The notes beneath the pieces were generated by a model. The model did no database searches, was not told the origin of the DNA, and was given only the letters and a program-made list of their open reading frames with translations. Source: Thermus antranikianii DSM 12462 (GTDB taxonomy: Bacteria > Deinococcota > Deinococci > Deinococcales > Thermaceae). From it: 64,000 nt of DNA. This document shows, one piece after another, positions 15,997 to 27,741 of this stretch (position 1 is the stretch's first letter; each line of letters begins with the position of its first letter). The DNA lies in contig NZ_AUIW01000002.1 in assembly GCF_000423905.1 (NCBI RefSeq), forward strand, positions 124,001 through 188,000. Reading direction: 5' to 3'. Both the position numbers and the translations under genes were made by a program.

Positions 15997-17951
15997 TCGC
16001 CCCCATGGAGAAGCTGGTCCTGGCCGGGCCCAAGGCCAAGGCCCAGGAGCTTCTCCACAGCCTCCAGCAGGCGGGGGTGGTCCACCTGGAAACCCTCCGG
16101 GTGGCGGAGCTTGCCGAGTACAGGCTTTCCCAGGAGGAGCGGGAGGAACTTAGGCGCTGGGAAGGGGTGGCGGCGGGAGCCGAGCATACCCTCGCCCTCC
16201 TGGGCCGGGAGATGGAGCCCACAAGGCCCTTCCCCGATGGGCTAGAGGCGGCGGAAAAGGCCCTTTCCCCCATCCAGGCCCACGCTGAGGGCCTCGCCCG
16301 GCAGAAGCAGGAGCTGGAGGAGGAGCTTGCTCTAGCCCAGGCCTACCTGGAACCCTTGGAGAAGCTTGCCGCCATGGCCCAGGGCCTGGACCGAAGCGCC
16401 TTCTTCCGGGTGGTGCCCTTTTTGATCACGGAAAAGGAGCTTCCCCTGGTGGAGGAGGCCTTGAAAAAGGCCCTGGAGGACCGGTTCATCCTGGCCAGCG
16501 AGCCCTATTCCAAGGGGGTCGCCGGGCTTCTCGTGGTGCACCGGGAGGACCTCGAGGCGGCCAAGGCGGCCCTTTCCCGGGCCGGGGTGGCGGAGCTCCG
16601 CCTCCCTGGCGACTACGGGGATCTTCCCCTAAGCGAGGCCACCCGCCGGTTGAAGGAGCGGGCCGAGGCTGCTCCCAAGGAGCTTTCCGAGGTGCGCCAG
16701 GCCCTTTACCGGCTGGCCCAGGAGGCAGCCTCCACCCTGCAAAGCCTCTGGACCCGGGCCAAGGACGAGGCGGCCCGGCTTAAGGCCTTGGAGGAGCTGG
16801 CCTCGGGCCGGTTCGGCTTTGCCCTTTTGGGCTACGTGCCGGTGAAGGCCAAGGGCCGGGTGGAGGAGGCCTTGGCCCGCCACAAGGACCAGGTGATCTA
16901 CGCCTTTGAGCCGGTGGACGAGCACCACGAGGCGGATCGGGTGCCCGTGGCCCTGGACAACCCTCCTTGGGTCAAGCCCTTCGAGCTTCTGGTGAGCTTC
17001 CTCAACACCCCCAAGTACGGCTCCCTGGACCCCACCCCGGTGGTGCCCATCTTCTTCCCCTTCTGGTTCGGCATGATCGTGGGGGACATAGGGTATGCCC
17101 TCCTGTTCCTGCTCCTTGGGCGCTGGCTTTCCGGGTTCGTGAAGCGGAATGAGCCTCTGGTCATCGACCTCTTCGCCCTGAGGCTCAAGCCCGCTGTGAT
17201 TGGGAAGCTGGTCTACATCCTTAACTGGATGGTCTTCTGGACGGTGGTCTGGGGCTTCGTCTACGGGGAGTTCTTCGGCACCTTCCTGGAGCACCTAGGG
17301 GTGTTTGGCACCCCCGAGCACCCGGGTCTCATCCCCATCCTCATTCCCCGTATCGACACGGCCAAGACCGCCAACCTGCTCATCCTCCTTTCCGTGGCCT
17401 TCGGGGTGGTCATGGTCTTCTGGGGCCTGGCCTTGAGGGCCTATCTGGGCCTAAAGCACCGCCACATGGGCCACTTCTGGGAGGGCGTGGGGTACCTGGG
17501 AGGCTTGGTGGGCATCCTGGCCCTGGCGGCGGGGTACCTGGGGAACCTCCAGGCCGGGTGGCTTTCCGGGCTCATGTACCTGGGCTTTGGCGTGTTCTTG
17601 CTTGCGGTTCTCATGAGCCGCATGTGGCTCATGATCCCGGAGATCTTCACCCAGGCGGGGCACATCCTCTCCCACATCCGTATCTATGCGGTGGGGGCTG
17701 CTGGGGGTATCCTGGCGGGTCTTCTCACCGATGTGGGCTTTGCCCTGGCGGAGCGGATTGGGCTTCTAGGCGTGCTTCTGGGCATTGGGGTGGCGGGGGT
17801 TTTGCATCTCCTGATCCTGCTTCTCACCACCCTGGGCCACATGCTCCAGCCCATCCGTCTTATCTGGGTGGAGTTCTTCACCAAGTTCGGCTTCTACGAG
17901 GAGAACGGCAGGCCTTACCGGCCGTTCAGGAGCGTCCGTGAGACGCTTTAG
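15993..17951 (+). CDS. atpI: V/A-type ATP synthase subunit I (membrane stator, a-like)
   Basis: The 652-residue subunit carries the proton half-channels next to the c-ring. The N-terminal half is cytosolic with coiled-coil stretches (residues about 30-140 and 205-280) that receive the EG stalks. From about residue 340 there are about eight membrane helices, starting with PTPVVPIFFPFWFGMIVGDIG. The segment MIPEIFTQAGHILSHIRIYA near residue 550 holds a conserved charged cluster, and a later Arg in LQPIRLIWVEFF fits the essential arginine region. GTG start overlaps atpG by four bases. Confidence 0.95.
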   Translation: MIAPMEKLVLAGPKAKAQELLHSLQQAGVVHLETLRVAELAEYRLSQEEREELRRWEGVAAGAEHTLALLGREMEPTRPFPDGLEAAEKALSPIQAHAEGLARQKQELEEELALAQAYLEPLEKLAAMAQGLDRSAFFRVVPFLITEKELPLVEEALKKALEDRFILASEPYSKGVAGLLVVHREDLEAAKAALSRAGVAELRLPGDYGDLPLSEATRRLKERAEAAPKELSEVRQALYRLAQEAASTLQSLWTRAKDEAARLKALEELASGRFGFALLGYVPVKAKGRVEEALARHKDQVIYAFEPVDEHHEADRVPVALDNPPWVKPFELLVSFLNTPKYGSLDPTPVVPIFFPFWFGMIVGDIGYALLFLLLGRWLSGFVKRNEPLVIDLFALRLKPAVIGKLVYILNWMVFWTVVWGFVYGEFFGTFLEHLGVFGTPEHPGLIPILIPRIDTAKTANLLILLSVAFGVVMVFWGLALRAYLGLKHRHMGHFWEGVGYLGGLVGILALAAGYLGNLQAGWLSGLMYLGFGVFLLAVLMSRMWLMIPEIFTQAGHILSHIRIYAVGAAGGILAGLLTDVGFALAERIGLLGVLLGIGVAGVLHLLILLLTTLGHMLQPIRLIWVEFFTKFGFYEENGRPYRPFRSVRETL

Positions 17952-17963
17952 GGAGGGAAAGAG

Positions 17964-18263
17964 ATGAAGAAGCTTCTGGTTACGGTTCTGATGGCGGTTT
18001 TCGGCGCTCTGGCTTTTGCGGCGGAGGAGGCGGCGGCCTCCGGGGGCTTGGACCGAGGCCTCATCGCTGTGGGGATGGGCCTGGCGGTGGGCCTGGCGGC
18101 TTTGGGCACCGGCGTGGCCCAGGCCCGCATCGGTGCGGCGGGCGTGGGGGCTATCGCCGAGGACCGGAGCAACTTCGGTACCGCCCTGATCTTCCTCCTC
18201 TTGCCCGAAACGCTGGTGATCTTCGGCCTTCTCATCGCCTTCATCCTGAACGGCAAGCTGTAA
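17964..18263 (+). CDS. atpL: V/A-type ATP synthase subunit L/K (c-ring proteolipid)
   Basis: A 99-residue proteolipid. Residues 1-19 look like a cleavable signal (MKKLLVTVLMAVFGALAFA); the mature protein has two membrane helices. The proton-carrying carboxylate is Glu82 in LLLPETLVIFG, which becomes Glu63 if the first 19 residues are removed, matching the position known for Thermus. The ring needs many copies per complex, and the gene is followed by a strong hairpin with a T-run, which could limit read-through to the downstream genes. Start preceded by GGAGGGAAAGAG. Confidence 0.96.
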   Translation: MKKLLVTVLMAVFGALAFAAEEAAASGGLDRGLIAVGMGLAVGLAALGTGVAQARIGAAGVGAIAEDRSNFGTALIFLLLPETLVIFGLLIAFILNGKL

Positions 18264-18273
18264 GGGGTCTTCA

Positions 18274-18306
18274 GGGCCCTGCCCCTTGGGGGGTGGGGCC
18301 CTTTTT
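18274..18306 (+). terminator. Intra-operon intrinsic terminator/attenuator after atpL
   Basis: A 12-bp stem (18274-18285 pairing with 18290-18301, two G-T wobbles) with a TTGG loop is followed by CTTTTT. The next gene (atpE) starts 14 bases later on the same strand, so termination here must be partial or the downstream genes must use read-through. Confidence 0.8.
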
Positions 18307-18319
18307 CCGAGGAGGACAG

Positions 18320-18886
18320 ATGTCCAAACTGGAAGCCATTTTGAGCCAGGAGGTGGAGGCGGAGATCCAGGCCGTCCTGCAAGAGGCCAAGGCCAAGGCG
18401 GAGGCCTTGAGGTCCGAGGCCAAGGCCAAGGCCGAGGGGTTGCTTTCCGCCAAGAAGCGGGCCCTCGAGGCCAGCCTGCAGGCCGCCATTCGCCGGGCAG
18501 AAAGCGCCGGGGAACTCCTCCTGGCCACAGCCCGTACCGAGGCCAAGGGGGAGGTGCTCTCCCAGGTGAAGGCCAAGGTGGAGGAGGCCCTCAGGGCCTT
18601 GCCGGATAGCCCCGAATGGCCTCAGGTGTTGGGGAAACTGGCCGAGGAGGCCCTTGCGGCCTTGGGCGAGCCCGAGGCCCTGGCCTCCCATCCGGACAAT
18701 TTTTCCCACCTCGAGGGTCTGGCGCGGGAGCGGGGCCTGGAGCTTAGGGCCGACCCTGCCTTGCGCCTTGGGGTGAGGGCCATCGGCAAGGGGGGCAGGA
18801 CCCAGGTGGAGAACGCCCTGTTAAGCCGTCTGGAACGGGCCTGGGATGCCCTTTCCTCCAGGGTGGCCCAGGTGGTGTGGGGCTAG
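18320..18886 (+). CDS. atpE: V/A-type ATP synthase subunit E (peripheral stalk)
   Basis: The 188-residue subunit has an N-terminal coiled coil (residues about 10-100, KAKAEALRSEAKAKAEGLL) that winds around subunit G and a globular C-terminal domain (LELRADPALRLGVRAIG) that contacts the head. The ATG at 18320 follows GAGGAGG and lies just behind the internal terminator. Length equals the Thermus family norm as I know it. Confidence 0.94.
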   Translation: MSKLEAILSQEVEAEIQAVLQEAKAKAEALRSEAKAKAEGLLSAKKRALEASLQAAIRRAESAGELLLATARTEAKGEVLSQVKAKVEEALRALPDSPEWPQVLGKLAEEALAALGEPEALASHPDNFSHLEGLARERGLELRADPALRLGVRAIGKGGRTQVENALLSRLERAWDALSSRVAQVVWG

Positions 18887-18889
18887 GAC

Positions 18890-19861
18890 ATGGCGGACGA
18901 CTTCGGCTACCTAAACGCCCGGGTGCGGGCCAGGAGGAGTACCCTCCTCAAGGAGAGCTTCTTCCAGGAGGCCTTGGACCTTTCCTATCCCGATTTCCTG
19001 CGCCTTCTTTCCGAGAGCGTCTACGGCCAGGATCTGGCCGGCCAGGGCCTTCCCGAGGTGGACCGGGCCATCGCCCTCACCCAGGCCCGGTTGGTGGGGG
19101 ACCTGGCGGGGTTGGTCACGGGGGAGGCTCGGGAGGCGGTGCGGCTTCTCCTCCTCAGGAACGATCTCGCCAACCTCCAGGCCGTCCTCCGGGCCAAGGC
19201 CACGGGGAGGCCCTTTGAGGAGGTGGTGCTTCTCCCAGGTACCTTGAAGGAGGCCCTTTGGCGGCAGGCCTACGAGGCCCAGGATGCGGCAGGGATGGCC
19301 CAGGTGCTTTCCGTGCCCGGCCATCCCCTGGCCCGGGCCTTAAGGGCGGTCCTCCGGGAAACCCAGGACCTCGGGCGCATCGAGGCCCTTTTGGCCAAGC
19401 GCTTCTTTGAAGGGGTGGCCAAGGCCTCCAAGGCCCTGGAGGAGGCGGCCTTGAGGGATTACCTGGCCCTCGAGGTGGATGCCGAGAACCTGCGCACCGC
19501 CTTCAAGCTCCAGGGGCAGGATGTACCGGTGGAAACCGTCTTCATACGGGGTGGGCGGTTTGTGGACAGGGTGCGCTTCGCCCGGCTCCTCGAGGGGGAT
19601 TACGCCGTTTTGGACGAGCTCTCCGGCACCCCCTTTGCCCCTTTGGCGGGCGCGCGGGACCTCAAGACCCTGGAAAGGCGGCTCAGGTGCCTCCTCCTGA
19701 AGGAGGCCAGGAAGGGAGCCGCCGATCCCCTGGGCGTGGGATTGGTGCTGGCCTATGTGAAGGAGCGGGAGTGGGAGGCCGTGCGGCTTAGGCTCCTGGC
19801 CAGGCGGGCCTACTTCGGGCTTCCCCGGGCCCAGGTGGAGGAGGAGGTGGTCTGCCCATGA
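18890..19861 (+). CDS. atpC: V/A-type ATP synthase subunit C (rotor adaptor)
   Basis: Subunit C sits on top of the c-ring and socket-couples it to the central shaft (D and F). The 323-residue, almost all-helical protein starts DFGYLNARVRARRSTLL and ends RRAYFGLPRAQVEEEVVCP, typical of AtpC/NtpC/V-type d subunits. It contains the expected helical repeats with Arg/Asp/Leu patterns. The last bases overlap atpF by ATGA. Confidence 0.94.
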   Translation: MADDFGYLNARVRARRSTLLKESFFQEALDLSYPDFLRLLSESVYGQDLAGQGLPEVDRAIALTQARLVGDLAGLVTGEAREAVRLLLLRNDLANLQAVLRAKATGRPFEEVVLLPGTLKEALWRQAYEAQDAAGMAQVLSVPGHPLARALRAVLRETQDLGRIEALLAKRFFEGVAKASKALEEAALRDYLALEVDAENLRTAFKLQGQDVPVETVFIRGGRFVDRVRFARLLEGDYAVLDELSGTPFAPLAGARDLKTLERRLRCLLLKEARKGAADPLGVGLVLAYVKEREWEAVRLRLLARRAYFGLPRAQVEEEVVCP

Positions 19862-20178
19862 GGATCGCCGTGATCGCCGACCCCGAGGCGGCGCAGGGGT
19901 TTAGGTTGGCGGGCCTCGAGGCCTACGCCGCCACCTCGGCAGAGGAGGCCCGGGCCCGGCTGGAAAACCTGGTCCAGGCCGGGGGGTACGCCCTGGTGGC
20001 CGTGGACCAGGGGCTTTTGCCGGAGCCGGAAAAGGCGGTGGAGCGGCTCATGCGGGGCAAGGACCTTCCCGTGCTCCTGCCCATAGCCGGGTTGAAGGAA
20101 GCCTTCCAGAACCCCGATGTGGAGGGGTACATGCGGGAGCTGGTCAAGAGGACCATAGGCTTTGACATCAAGCTGTAG
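19858..20178 (+). CDS. atpF: V/A-type ATP synthase subunit F (central shaft)
   Basis: A 106-residue Rossmann-like protein (MRIAVIADPEAAQGFRLAGL, then ALVAVDQGLL and LPVLLPIAG) with a C-terminal helix that binds subunit D in the rotor shaft and regulates ATPase activity. It follows atpC with an ATGA overlap and precedes atpA by 12 bases. Confidence 0.93.
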   Translation: MRIAVIADPEAAQGFRLAGLEAYAATSAEEARARLENLVQAGGYALVAVDQGLLPEPEKAVERLMRGKDLPVLLPIAGLKEAFQNPDVEGYMRELVKRTIGFDIKL

Positions 20179-20190
20179 AATGGAGGGACG

Positions 20191-21927
20191 ATGATCCAGG
20201 GCGTGATCCAGAAGATTGCGGGCCCGGCGGTGATTGCCAAGGGCATGACCGGAGCCCGCATGTACGACATCTGCAAGGTGGGCCACGAGGGCCTGGTGGG
20301 GGAGATCATCCGCCTGGACGGGGATACCGCCTTCGTCCAGGTTTACGAGGATACCTCGGGGCTCAAGGTGGGAGAGCCCGTGGTGTCCACGGGTCTTCCC
20401 CTGGCGGTGGAGCTCGGCCCCGGGATGTTGAACGCCATCTACGACGGCATCCAGCGCCCCCTGGACCGAATTCGCGAGAAGACCGGCATCTACATCACCC
20501 GGGGCGTGGTGGTCCCGGCCCTAGACCGGGAGCGGAAGTGGGCCTGGACCCCTAGGGTCAAGCCGGGGGATGAGGTGAGGGGGGGCATGGTCCTGGGCAC
20601 CGTGCCGGAGTTCAACTTCACCCACAAGATCCTGGTGCCCCCGGATGTGAAGGGCCGGGTCAAGGAGGTGAAGCCCGCCGGGGAGTACACGGTGGAGGAG
20701 CCGGTGGTGGTCCTCGAGGACGGCACCGAGCTCAAGATGTACCACACCTGGCCGGTGCGTCGGGCCCGCCCCGTCCAGCGCAAGCTGGACCCCAACACCC
20801 CCTTCCTCACGGGGATGCGCATCCTGGATGTCCTCTTCCCCGTGGCCATGGGGGGCACGGCGGCCATTCCCGGGCCCTTTGGTAGCGGCAAGACCGTGAC
20901 CCAGCAGGCCCTGGCCAAGTGGTCCAATGCCGACGTGGTGGTCTATGTGGGTTGCGGAGAGCGGGGGAACGAGATGACCGACGTCTTGGTGGAGTTCCCC
21001 GAGCTCACCGACCCCAAGACCGGGGGGCCTTTGATGCACCGTACGGTGCTCATTGCCAACACCTCCAACATGCCCGTGGCCGCCCGCGAGGCCAGCATCT
21101 ACGTGGGGGTCACCATCGCCGAGTACTTCCGCGACCAGGGCTTCTCCGTGGCCCTCATGGCGGACTCCACCAGCCGCTGGGCCGAGGCCCTGCGGGAGAT
21201 TTCCAGCCGCCTCGAGGAGATGCCCGCAGAAGAGGGCTACCCTCCTTACCTGGCCGCTCGTTTGGCCGCCTTCTACGAGCGCTCCGGCAAGGTGATCACC
21301 CTGGGGGGCGAGGAGGGGGCCATCACCATCGTGGGGGCGGTTTCCCCTCCCGGCGGCGACATGTCCGAGCCCGTCACCCAGTCCACCCTGCGCATCGTGG
21401 GAGCTTTCTGGCGGCTGGATGCCTCCTTGGCCTTCCGGCGCCACTTCCCGGCCATCAACTGGAACGGGTCCTACTCCCTCTTCACCTCTGCCCTGGACCC
21501 CTGGTACCGCGAGAATGTGGCCCCCGACTACCCTGAGCTTCGCGACGCCATCTCCGAGCTCCTGCAGAGGGAAGCGGGTTTGCAGGAGATCGTGCAGCTG
21601 GTGGGTCCGGATGCCCTCCAGGATGCCGAGCGCCTGGTCATCGAGGTGGGGCGGATCATCCGCGAGGACTTCCTGCAGCAGAACGCCTTCCACGAGGTCG
21701 ACGCCTACTGCTCCATGCGGAAGGCTTACGGCATCATGAAGATGATCCTGACCCTCTACAAGGAAGCCGAGGCGGCCATCCGGCGGGGGGTCACCGTGGA
21801 TGAGATCCTGCAGCTCCCGGTGATCGAGCGCATCGGCCGGGCCCGCTACGTGAGCGAGCAGGACTTCCCCCGATACTTTGAGGAAACCATGCAGGAGATC
21901 GAGGGAGCCTTCAAGGCCTTGGCCTAG
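20191..21927 (+). CDS. atpA: V/A-type ATP synthase catalytic subunit A
   Basis: The catalytic nucleotide-binding subunit of the A3B3 head, 578 residues. The Walker A loop GPFGSGKT lies near residues 230-237; [11 protein letters not shown] supplies the catalytic Glu/Arg region, and [20 protein letters not shown] is the Walker B/ATPase signature. The extra 'bulge' domain at about 110-200 distinguishes A from F1-beta. The ATG follows GGAGGG with good spacing. Confidence 0.98.
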   Translation: MIQGVIQKIAGPAVIAKGMTGARMYDICKVGHEGLVGEIIRLDGDTAFVQVYEDTSGLKVGEPVVSTGLPLAVELGPGMLNAIYDGIQRPLDRIREKTGIYITRGVVVPALDRERKWAWTPRVKPGDEVRGGMVLGTVPEFNFTHKILVPPDVKGRVKEVKPAGEYTVEEPVVVLEDGTELKMYHTWPVRRARPVQRKLDPNTPFLTGMRILDVLFPVAMGGTAAIPGPFGSGKTVTQQALAKWSNADVVVYVGCGERGNEMTDVLVEFPELTDPKTGGPLMHRTVLIANTSNMPVAAREASIYVGVTIAEYFRDQGFSVALMADSTSRWAEALREISSRLEEMPAEEGYPPYLAARLAAFYERSGKVITLGGEEGAITIVGAVSPPGGDMSEPVTQSTLRIVGAFWRLDASLAFRRHFPAINWNGSYSLFTSALDPWYRENVAPDYPELRDAISELLQREAGLQEIVQLVGPDALQDAERLVIEVGRIIREDFLQQNAFHEVDAYCSMRKAYGIMKMILTLYKEAEAAIRRGVTVDEILQLPVIERIGRARYVSEQDFPRYFEETMQEIEGAFKALA

Positions 21928-21938
21928 GGGAGGGAAGG

Positions 21939-23375
21939 ATGGATCTTCTCAAGAAGGAATACACGGGCATCACCTACATCTCGGGGCCTCTCCTCTTCGT
22001 GGAGAACGCCAAGGACCTGGCCTACGGGGCCATCGTGGATATCAAGGACGGCACGGGCCGGGTGCGCGGCGGCCAGGTGATCGAGGTTTCCGAGGAGTAC
22101 GCGGTTATCCAGGTGTTTGAGGAGACCACGGGGCTGGATCTGGCCACCACCACCGTGAGCCTGGTGGAGGATGTGGCCCGGCTCGGGGTTTCCAAGGAGA
22201 TGCTGGGCCGGCGTTTCAACGGCGTCGGCAAGCCCATCGACGGCCTTCCCCCCATCACCCCGGAGAAGCGGCTTCCCATCGTGGGCCTGCCCCTAAACCC
22301 CGTGGCCCGCAGGAAACCCGAGCAGTTCATACAGACGGGGATTTCCACCATCGACGTGATGAACACCCTGGTTAGGGGGCAGAAGCTTCCCATCTTCTCG
22401 GGCTCGGGCCTTCCCGCCAACGAGATTGCGGCCCAGATCGCCCGCCAGGCCACGGTGCGCCCCGACCTCTCGGGGGAAGGGGAGGAGGAGGAGCCCTTTG
22501 CTGTGGTCTTCGCCGCCATGGGCATCACCCAGCGGGAGCTCTCCTACTTCATCCAGGAGTTCGAGCGCACCGGGGCCCTAAGCCGCTCCGTCCTCTTCCT
22601 GAACAAGGCGGACGACCCCACCATCGAGCGTCTCCTTACCCCCCGTATGGCCCTCACCGTGGCCGAGTACCTGGCCTTTGAGCACGACTACCACGTGCTG
22701 GTCATCCTCACGGACATGACCAACTACTGCGAGGCCCTGCGGGAGATCGGGGCAAGCCGTGAGGAGATCCCAGGCCGGCGCGGTTACCCGGGCTACATGT
22801 ACACGGACCTGGCCACCATCTACGAGCGGGCCGGGGTCGTGGCGGGCAAGAAGGGTTCCGTGACCCAGATTCCCATCCTCTCCATGCCGGACGACGACCG
22901 CACCCACCCCATTCCCGACCTCACCGGCTACATCACCGAGGGGCAGATCCAGCTTTCCCGGGAGCTCCACCGCAAGGGCATCTACCCGCCCATCGACCCC
23001 CTGCCCTCCCTCTCCCGGCTCATGAACAACGGCGTGGGCAAGGGCAAGACCCGGGAGGACCACAAGCAGGTATCCGACCAGCTCTACTCCGCCTACGCCA
23101 ACGGGGTGGACATTCGCAAGCTGGTGGCCATCATCGGCGAGGACGCCCTTACCGAGAACGACCGCCGCTACTTGCAGTTCGCCGACGCCTTTGAGAAGCA
23201 CTTCATCAACCAGGGCCAGCAGAACCGCTCCATTGAGGAGAGCCTGCAGATCGCTTGGGCGCTTCTTTCCATGCTGCCTCAGGGGGAGCTCAAGCGGATT
23301 TCCAAGGACCACATCGGCAAGTACTACGGCCAGAAGCTGGAGGAGATCTGGGGCGCTCCCCAAGCCTTGGACTAA
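21939..23375 (+). CDS. atpB: V/A-type ATP synthase subunit B
   Basis: The 478-residue non-catalytic partner of subunit A. The P-loop is degenerate ([15 protein letters not shown]), as is normal for B subunits, while [17 protein letters not shown] and [15 protein letters not shown] are well conserved and provide the arginine that completes the catalytic site. It starts 11 bases after atpA behind GGGAGGGAAGG. Confidence 0.98.
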   Translation: MDLLKKEYTGITYISGPLLFVENAKDLAYGAIVDIKDGTGRVRGGQVIEVSEEYAVIQVFEETTGLDLATTTVSLVEDVARLGVSKEMLGRRFNGVGKPIDGLPPITPEKRLPIVGLPLNPVARRKPEQFIQTGISTIDVMNTLVRGQKLPIFSGSGLPANEIAAQIARQATVRPDLSGEGEEEEPFAVVFAAMGITQRELSYFIQEFERTGALSRSVLFLNKADDPTIERLLTPRMALTVAEYLAFEHDYHVLVILTDMTNYCEALREIGASREEIPGRRGYPGYMYTDLATIYERAGVVAGKKGSVTQIPILSMPDDDRTHPIPDLTGYITEGQIQLSRELHRKGIYPPIDPLPSLSRLMNNGVGKGKTREDHKQVSDQLYSAYANGVDIRKLVAIIGEDALTENDRRYLQFADAFEKHFINQGQQNRSIEESLQIAWALLSMLPQGELKRISKDHIGKYYGQKLEEIWGAPQALD

Positions 23376-23384
23376 GGAGGCTAG

Positions 23385-24056
23385 ATGAGCCAGGTAAGCC
23401 CCACCCGCATGAACCTTCTGCAACGGCGCAGCCAGCTGCGCCTGGCGCAGAAGGGGGTGGACCTCCTCAAGAAGAAGCGGGATGCCTTGGTGGCGGAGTT
23501 CTTCAGCCTGGTCAGGGAGGCCTTGGAGGCCCGCAAGGCCTTGAACCAGGCGGCGCGGGAGGCCTATGGGGCCTTGCTTCTCGCCCAGGCTTTCGACGGG
23601 CCCGAGGTGGTGTCCGGGGCGGCCTTGGGGGTGAGGCCCCTCGAGGAGGTGGAGGCGGAGGTGGAAAACGTCTGGGGGAGCAAGGTGCCAAGGCTCAAGG
23701 TCACCTTCCCCGATGGGGCCTTGCTCTCCCCTGTGGGCACTCCGGCCTACACCCTGGAAGCCGCCCGTGCCTTCCGCCGCTACGCCGAGGCCTTGGTCCA
23801 GGTGGCCAACACGGAAACCCGCCTGAAGAAGATCGGGGAGGAGATCAAGAAGACCACCCGACGGGTGAACGCCTTGGAGCAGGTGGTGATCCCCGGGATT
23901 CGTTCCCAGATCCGCTTCATCCAGCAGGTTCTGGAGCAGCGGGAGCGGGAGGATACCTTCCGGCTAAAGCGCATCAAGGGCAAGATCCAGGCCCGGGAGG
24001 CGGAGGCGGAAGGAAGCCGCCCCAACCCCCAGCTGGAGATCGGGGCAGGGCTTTAG
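23385..24056 (+). CDS. atpD: V/A-type ATP synthase subunit D (central shaft)
   Basis: The rotor axle: a 223-residue protein with two long antiparallel coiled-coil helices at its ends. The start SPTRMNLLQRRSQLRLAQKGVDLLKKKRDAL is the family signature; the second helix (NTETRLKKIGEEIKKTTRRVNALE) returns along it. It is the last gene of the operon, followed by a palindromic terminator. Confidence 0.96.
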   Translation: MSQVSPTRMNLLQRRSQLRLAQKGVDLLKKKRDALVAEFFSLVREALEARKALNQAAREAYGALLLAQAFDGPEVVSGAALGVRPLEEVEAEVENVWGSKVPRLKVTFPDGALLSPVGTPAYTLEAARAFRRYAEALVQVANTETRLKKIGEEIKKTTRRVNALEQVVIPGIRSQIRFIQQVLEQREREDTFRLKRIKGKIQAREAEAEGSRPNPQLEIGAGL

Positions 24057-24070
24057 TACCTTCCTAGACA

Positions 24071-24106
24071 GGCACAAAAGAGGCCCCGGGTTATAACCCG
24101 GGGCCT
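24071..24106. terminator. Bidirectional terminator between atpD and acnA
   Basis: A 26-bp perfect palindrome (24081-24106; arms AGGCCCCGGGTTA and its complement) lies between two convergent operons. On the minus strand the stem is followed by CTTTTG, so it acts best as the aconitase terminator; on the plus strand the following bases are TTGCGC, a weak T-tract. Confidence 0.85.
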
Positions 24107-24117
24107 TGCGCGCTTCC

Positions 24118-26823
<2,706 letters not shown>

Positions 26824-26961
26824 GGCTGCTCCTTTCCCTTCCCCCTTTCCAAACCACACCCAACGGGTTGTAAACCCTGGTACCCGGGCACCAAAGCCAG
26901 GGTTTGAGCTGGGTGTGGGTTTTGGGGGAAAGTGTTCCGAGGGGGGGCGCCCGCCCCGGCT
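26824..26961 (-). promoter_or_regulatory. Long acnA 5' leader with nested inverted repeats
   Basis: The leader of about 135 bases contains an inner inverted repeat (AAACCCTGG at 26872-26880 against CCAGGGTTT at 26897-26905) nested in an outer one (CCACACCCA at 26854-26862 against TGGGTGTGG at 26910-26918). Outside these, C-rich and G-rich runs (CCCCC at 26841-26845, GGGGG at 26924-26928) could extend the stem in RNA. The structure ends about 15-30 bases before the ATG, near the ribosome-binding site. Function (operator, RNA switch or protein-binding element) is unknown. Confidence 0.55.
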
Positions 26962-26967
26962 TTTCCC

Positions 26968-26976
26968 ACTATACCA
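26968..26976 (-). promoter_or_regulatory. Extended -10 promoter of acnA
   Basis: On the minus strand the sequence TGGTATAGT (26976-26968) is an exact extended -10 (TGn plus TATAGT). No good -35 is visible, as expected for this class. It lies just outside the stop codon of the alpha/beta hydrolase gene. Confidence 0.6.
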
Positions 26977-26985
26977 CCTCGGCCC

Positions 26986-27738
26986 TCAGCGGTGGGCCTG
27001 GGGCGGGGGAGGGGCGTCCAGGCCCAGGCCTTCCAAGAAAAGCAGGACCTCCTCCTGGATCTCCCGCCATAGGGCTTCCCGGGGCCTTCGGGCGGGCCGG
27101 TCCCCCTTGTGGGGGCCGTAGGCGCCAAAGCCCGCGTGGTTCAGCCCTTCCACGAAGACCACCCGGGCGTTTTTGGGAAGGAGCCGGGCCTTCTCCCGGG
27201 CTTTTTCCGGGGGGAGGAGGCCGTCTTCCGTGCCGAAAAGGGCCAGGACGGGAAGGTTTTCCTGGGAAAGGTCCTTTTCCGGGTAGCTGGCGAAGAGGAT
27301 GAGGGGAAGCCCTTCCGAGGCGGCCAGCTCTGCCGCCGCCACCCCGCCTAGGCTGTGCCCGCCCACCACCCAGGGGAGTCCGGAATGGGCCTGGTGGGCC
27401 TCCAGGGCCCTTTCCTTTCCCAGGAGGGCGATGCCCGAGGGAACCTTCAAAAGGACCACCAGGTACCCCGCCTCCGCCACCGGGGTCAGAACCGGGGCGT
27501 AGGCCAAGGGTTCCACCCGGGCCCCGGGGTAGAAGGCCAAAAGGGCCTTGGGGGCTTTGGGGATGAGCTCTAGGCCGTAAGAAGCCTCCCGCACCTCGAG
27601 GCCAGCTTGCTTCAAGGCTTCCTGGGCCACGCCCTCCGCCTTTAAGGGCCTAAGGAAGTAGTGGGCTACCCCGGTCACGGCCAGGGCCAGGAGGAAGGCC
27701 GCCACCAGGAAGAGAAGAAGGAGCTTTTTGGCGCTCAT
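26986..27738 (-). CDS. Membrane-anchored alpha/beta hydrolase
   Basis: The 250-residue protein starts with a membrane anchor or uncleaved signal (KLLLLFLVAAFLLALAVTGVAHYF). The hydrolase fold shows the nucleophile elbow GGHSLGGVAAAEL, an Asp in LALFGTEDGLLPP and a His in EGLNHAGFGAYGPH. The family includes dienelactone-hydrolase-like enzymes, with substrate unknown. It is the last gene of the efflux operon, four bases after the RND pump stop, so it may detoxify the same compounds (inference). Confidence 0.8.
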   Translation of the reverse strand: MSAKKLLLLFLVAAFLLALAVTGVAHYFLRPLKAEGVAQEALKQAGLEVREASYGLELIPKAPKALLAFYPGARVEPLAYAPVLTPVAEAGYLVVLLKVPSGIALLGKERALEAHQAHSGLPWVVGGHSLGGVAAAELAASEGLPLILFASYPEKDLSQENLPVLALFGTEDGLLPPEKAREKARLLPKNARVVFVEGLNHAGFGAYGPHKGDRPARRPREALWREIQEEVLLFLEGLGLDAPPPPQAHR

Positions 27739-27741
27739 GGA

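Noticed and set aside
20521..21693. 390-codon open frame antisense to atpA
   Set aside because: AtpA is certain on the plus strand; the antisense product is repetitive His/Gly-rich and has no ribosome-binding site of note.
24081..24106. 26-bp palindrome as a regulatory operator
   Set aside because: It lies between two convergent gene ends and is followed by a T-tract on the minus strand, which fits a terminator.
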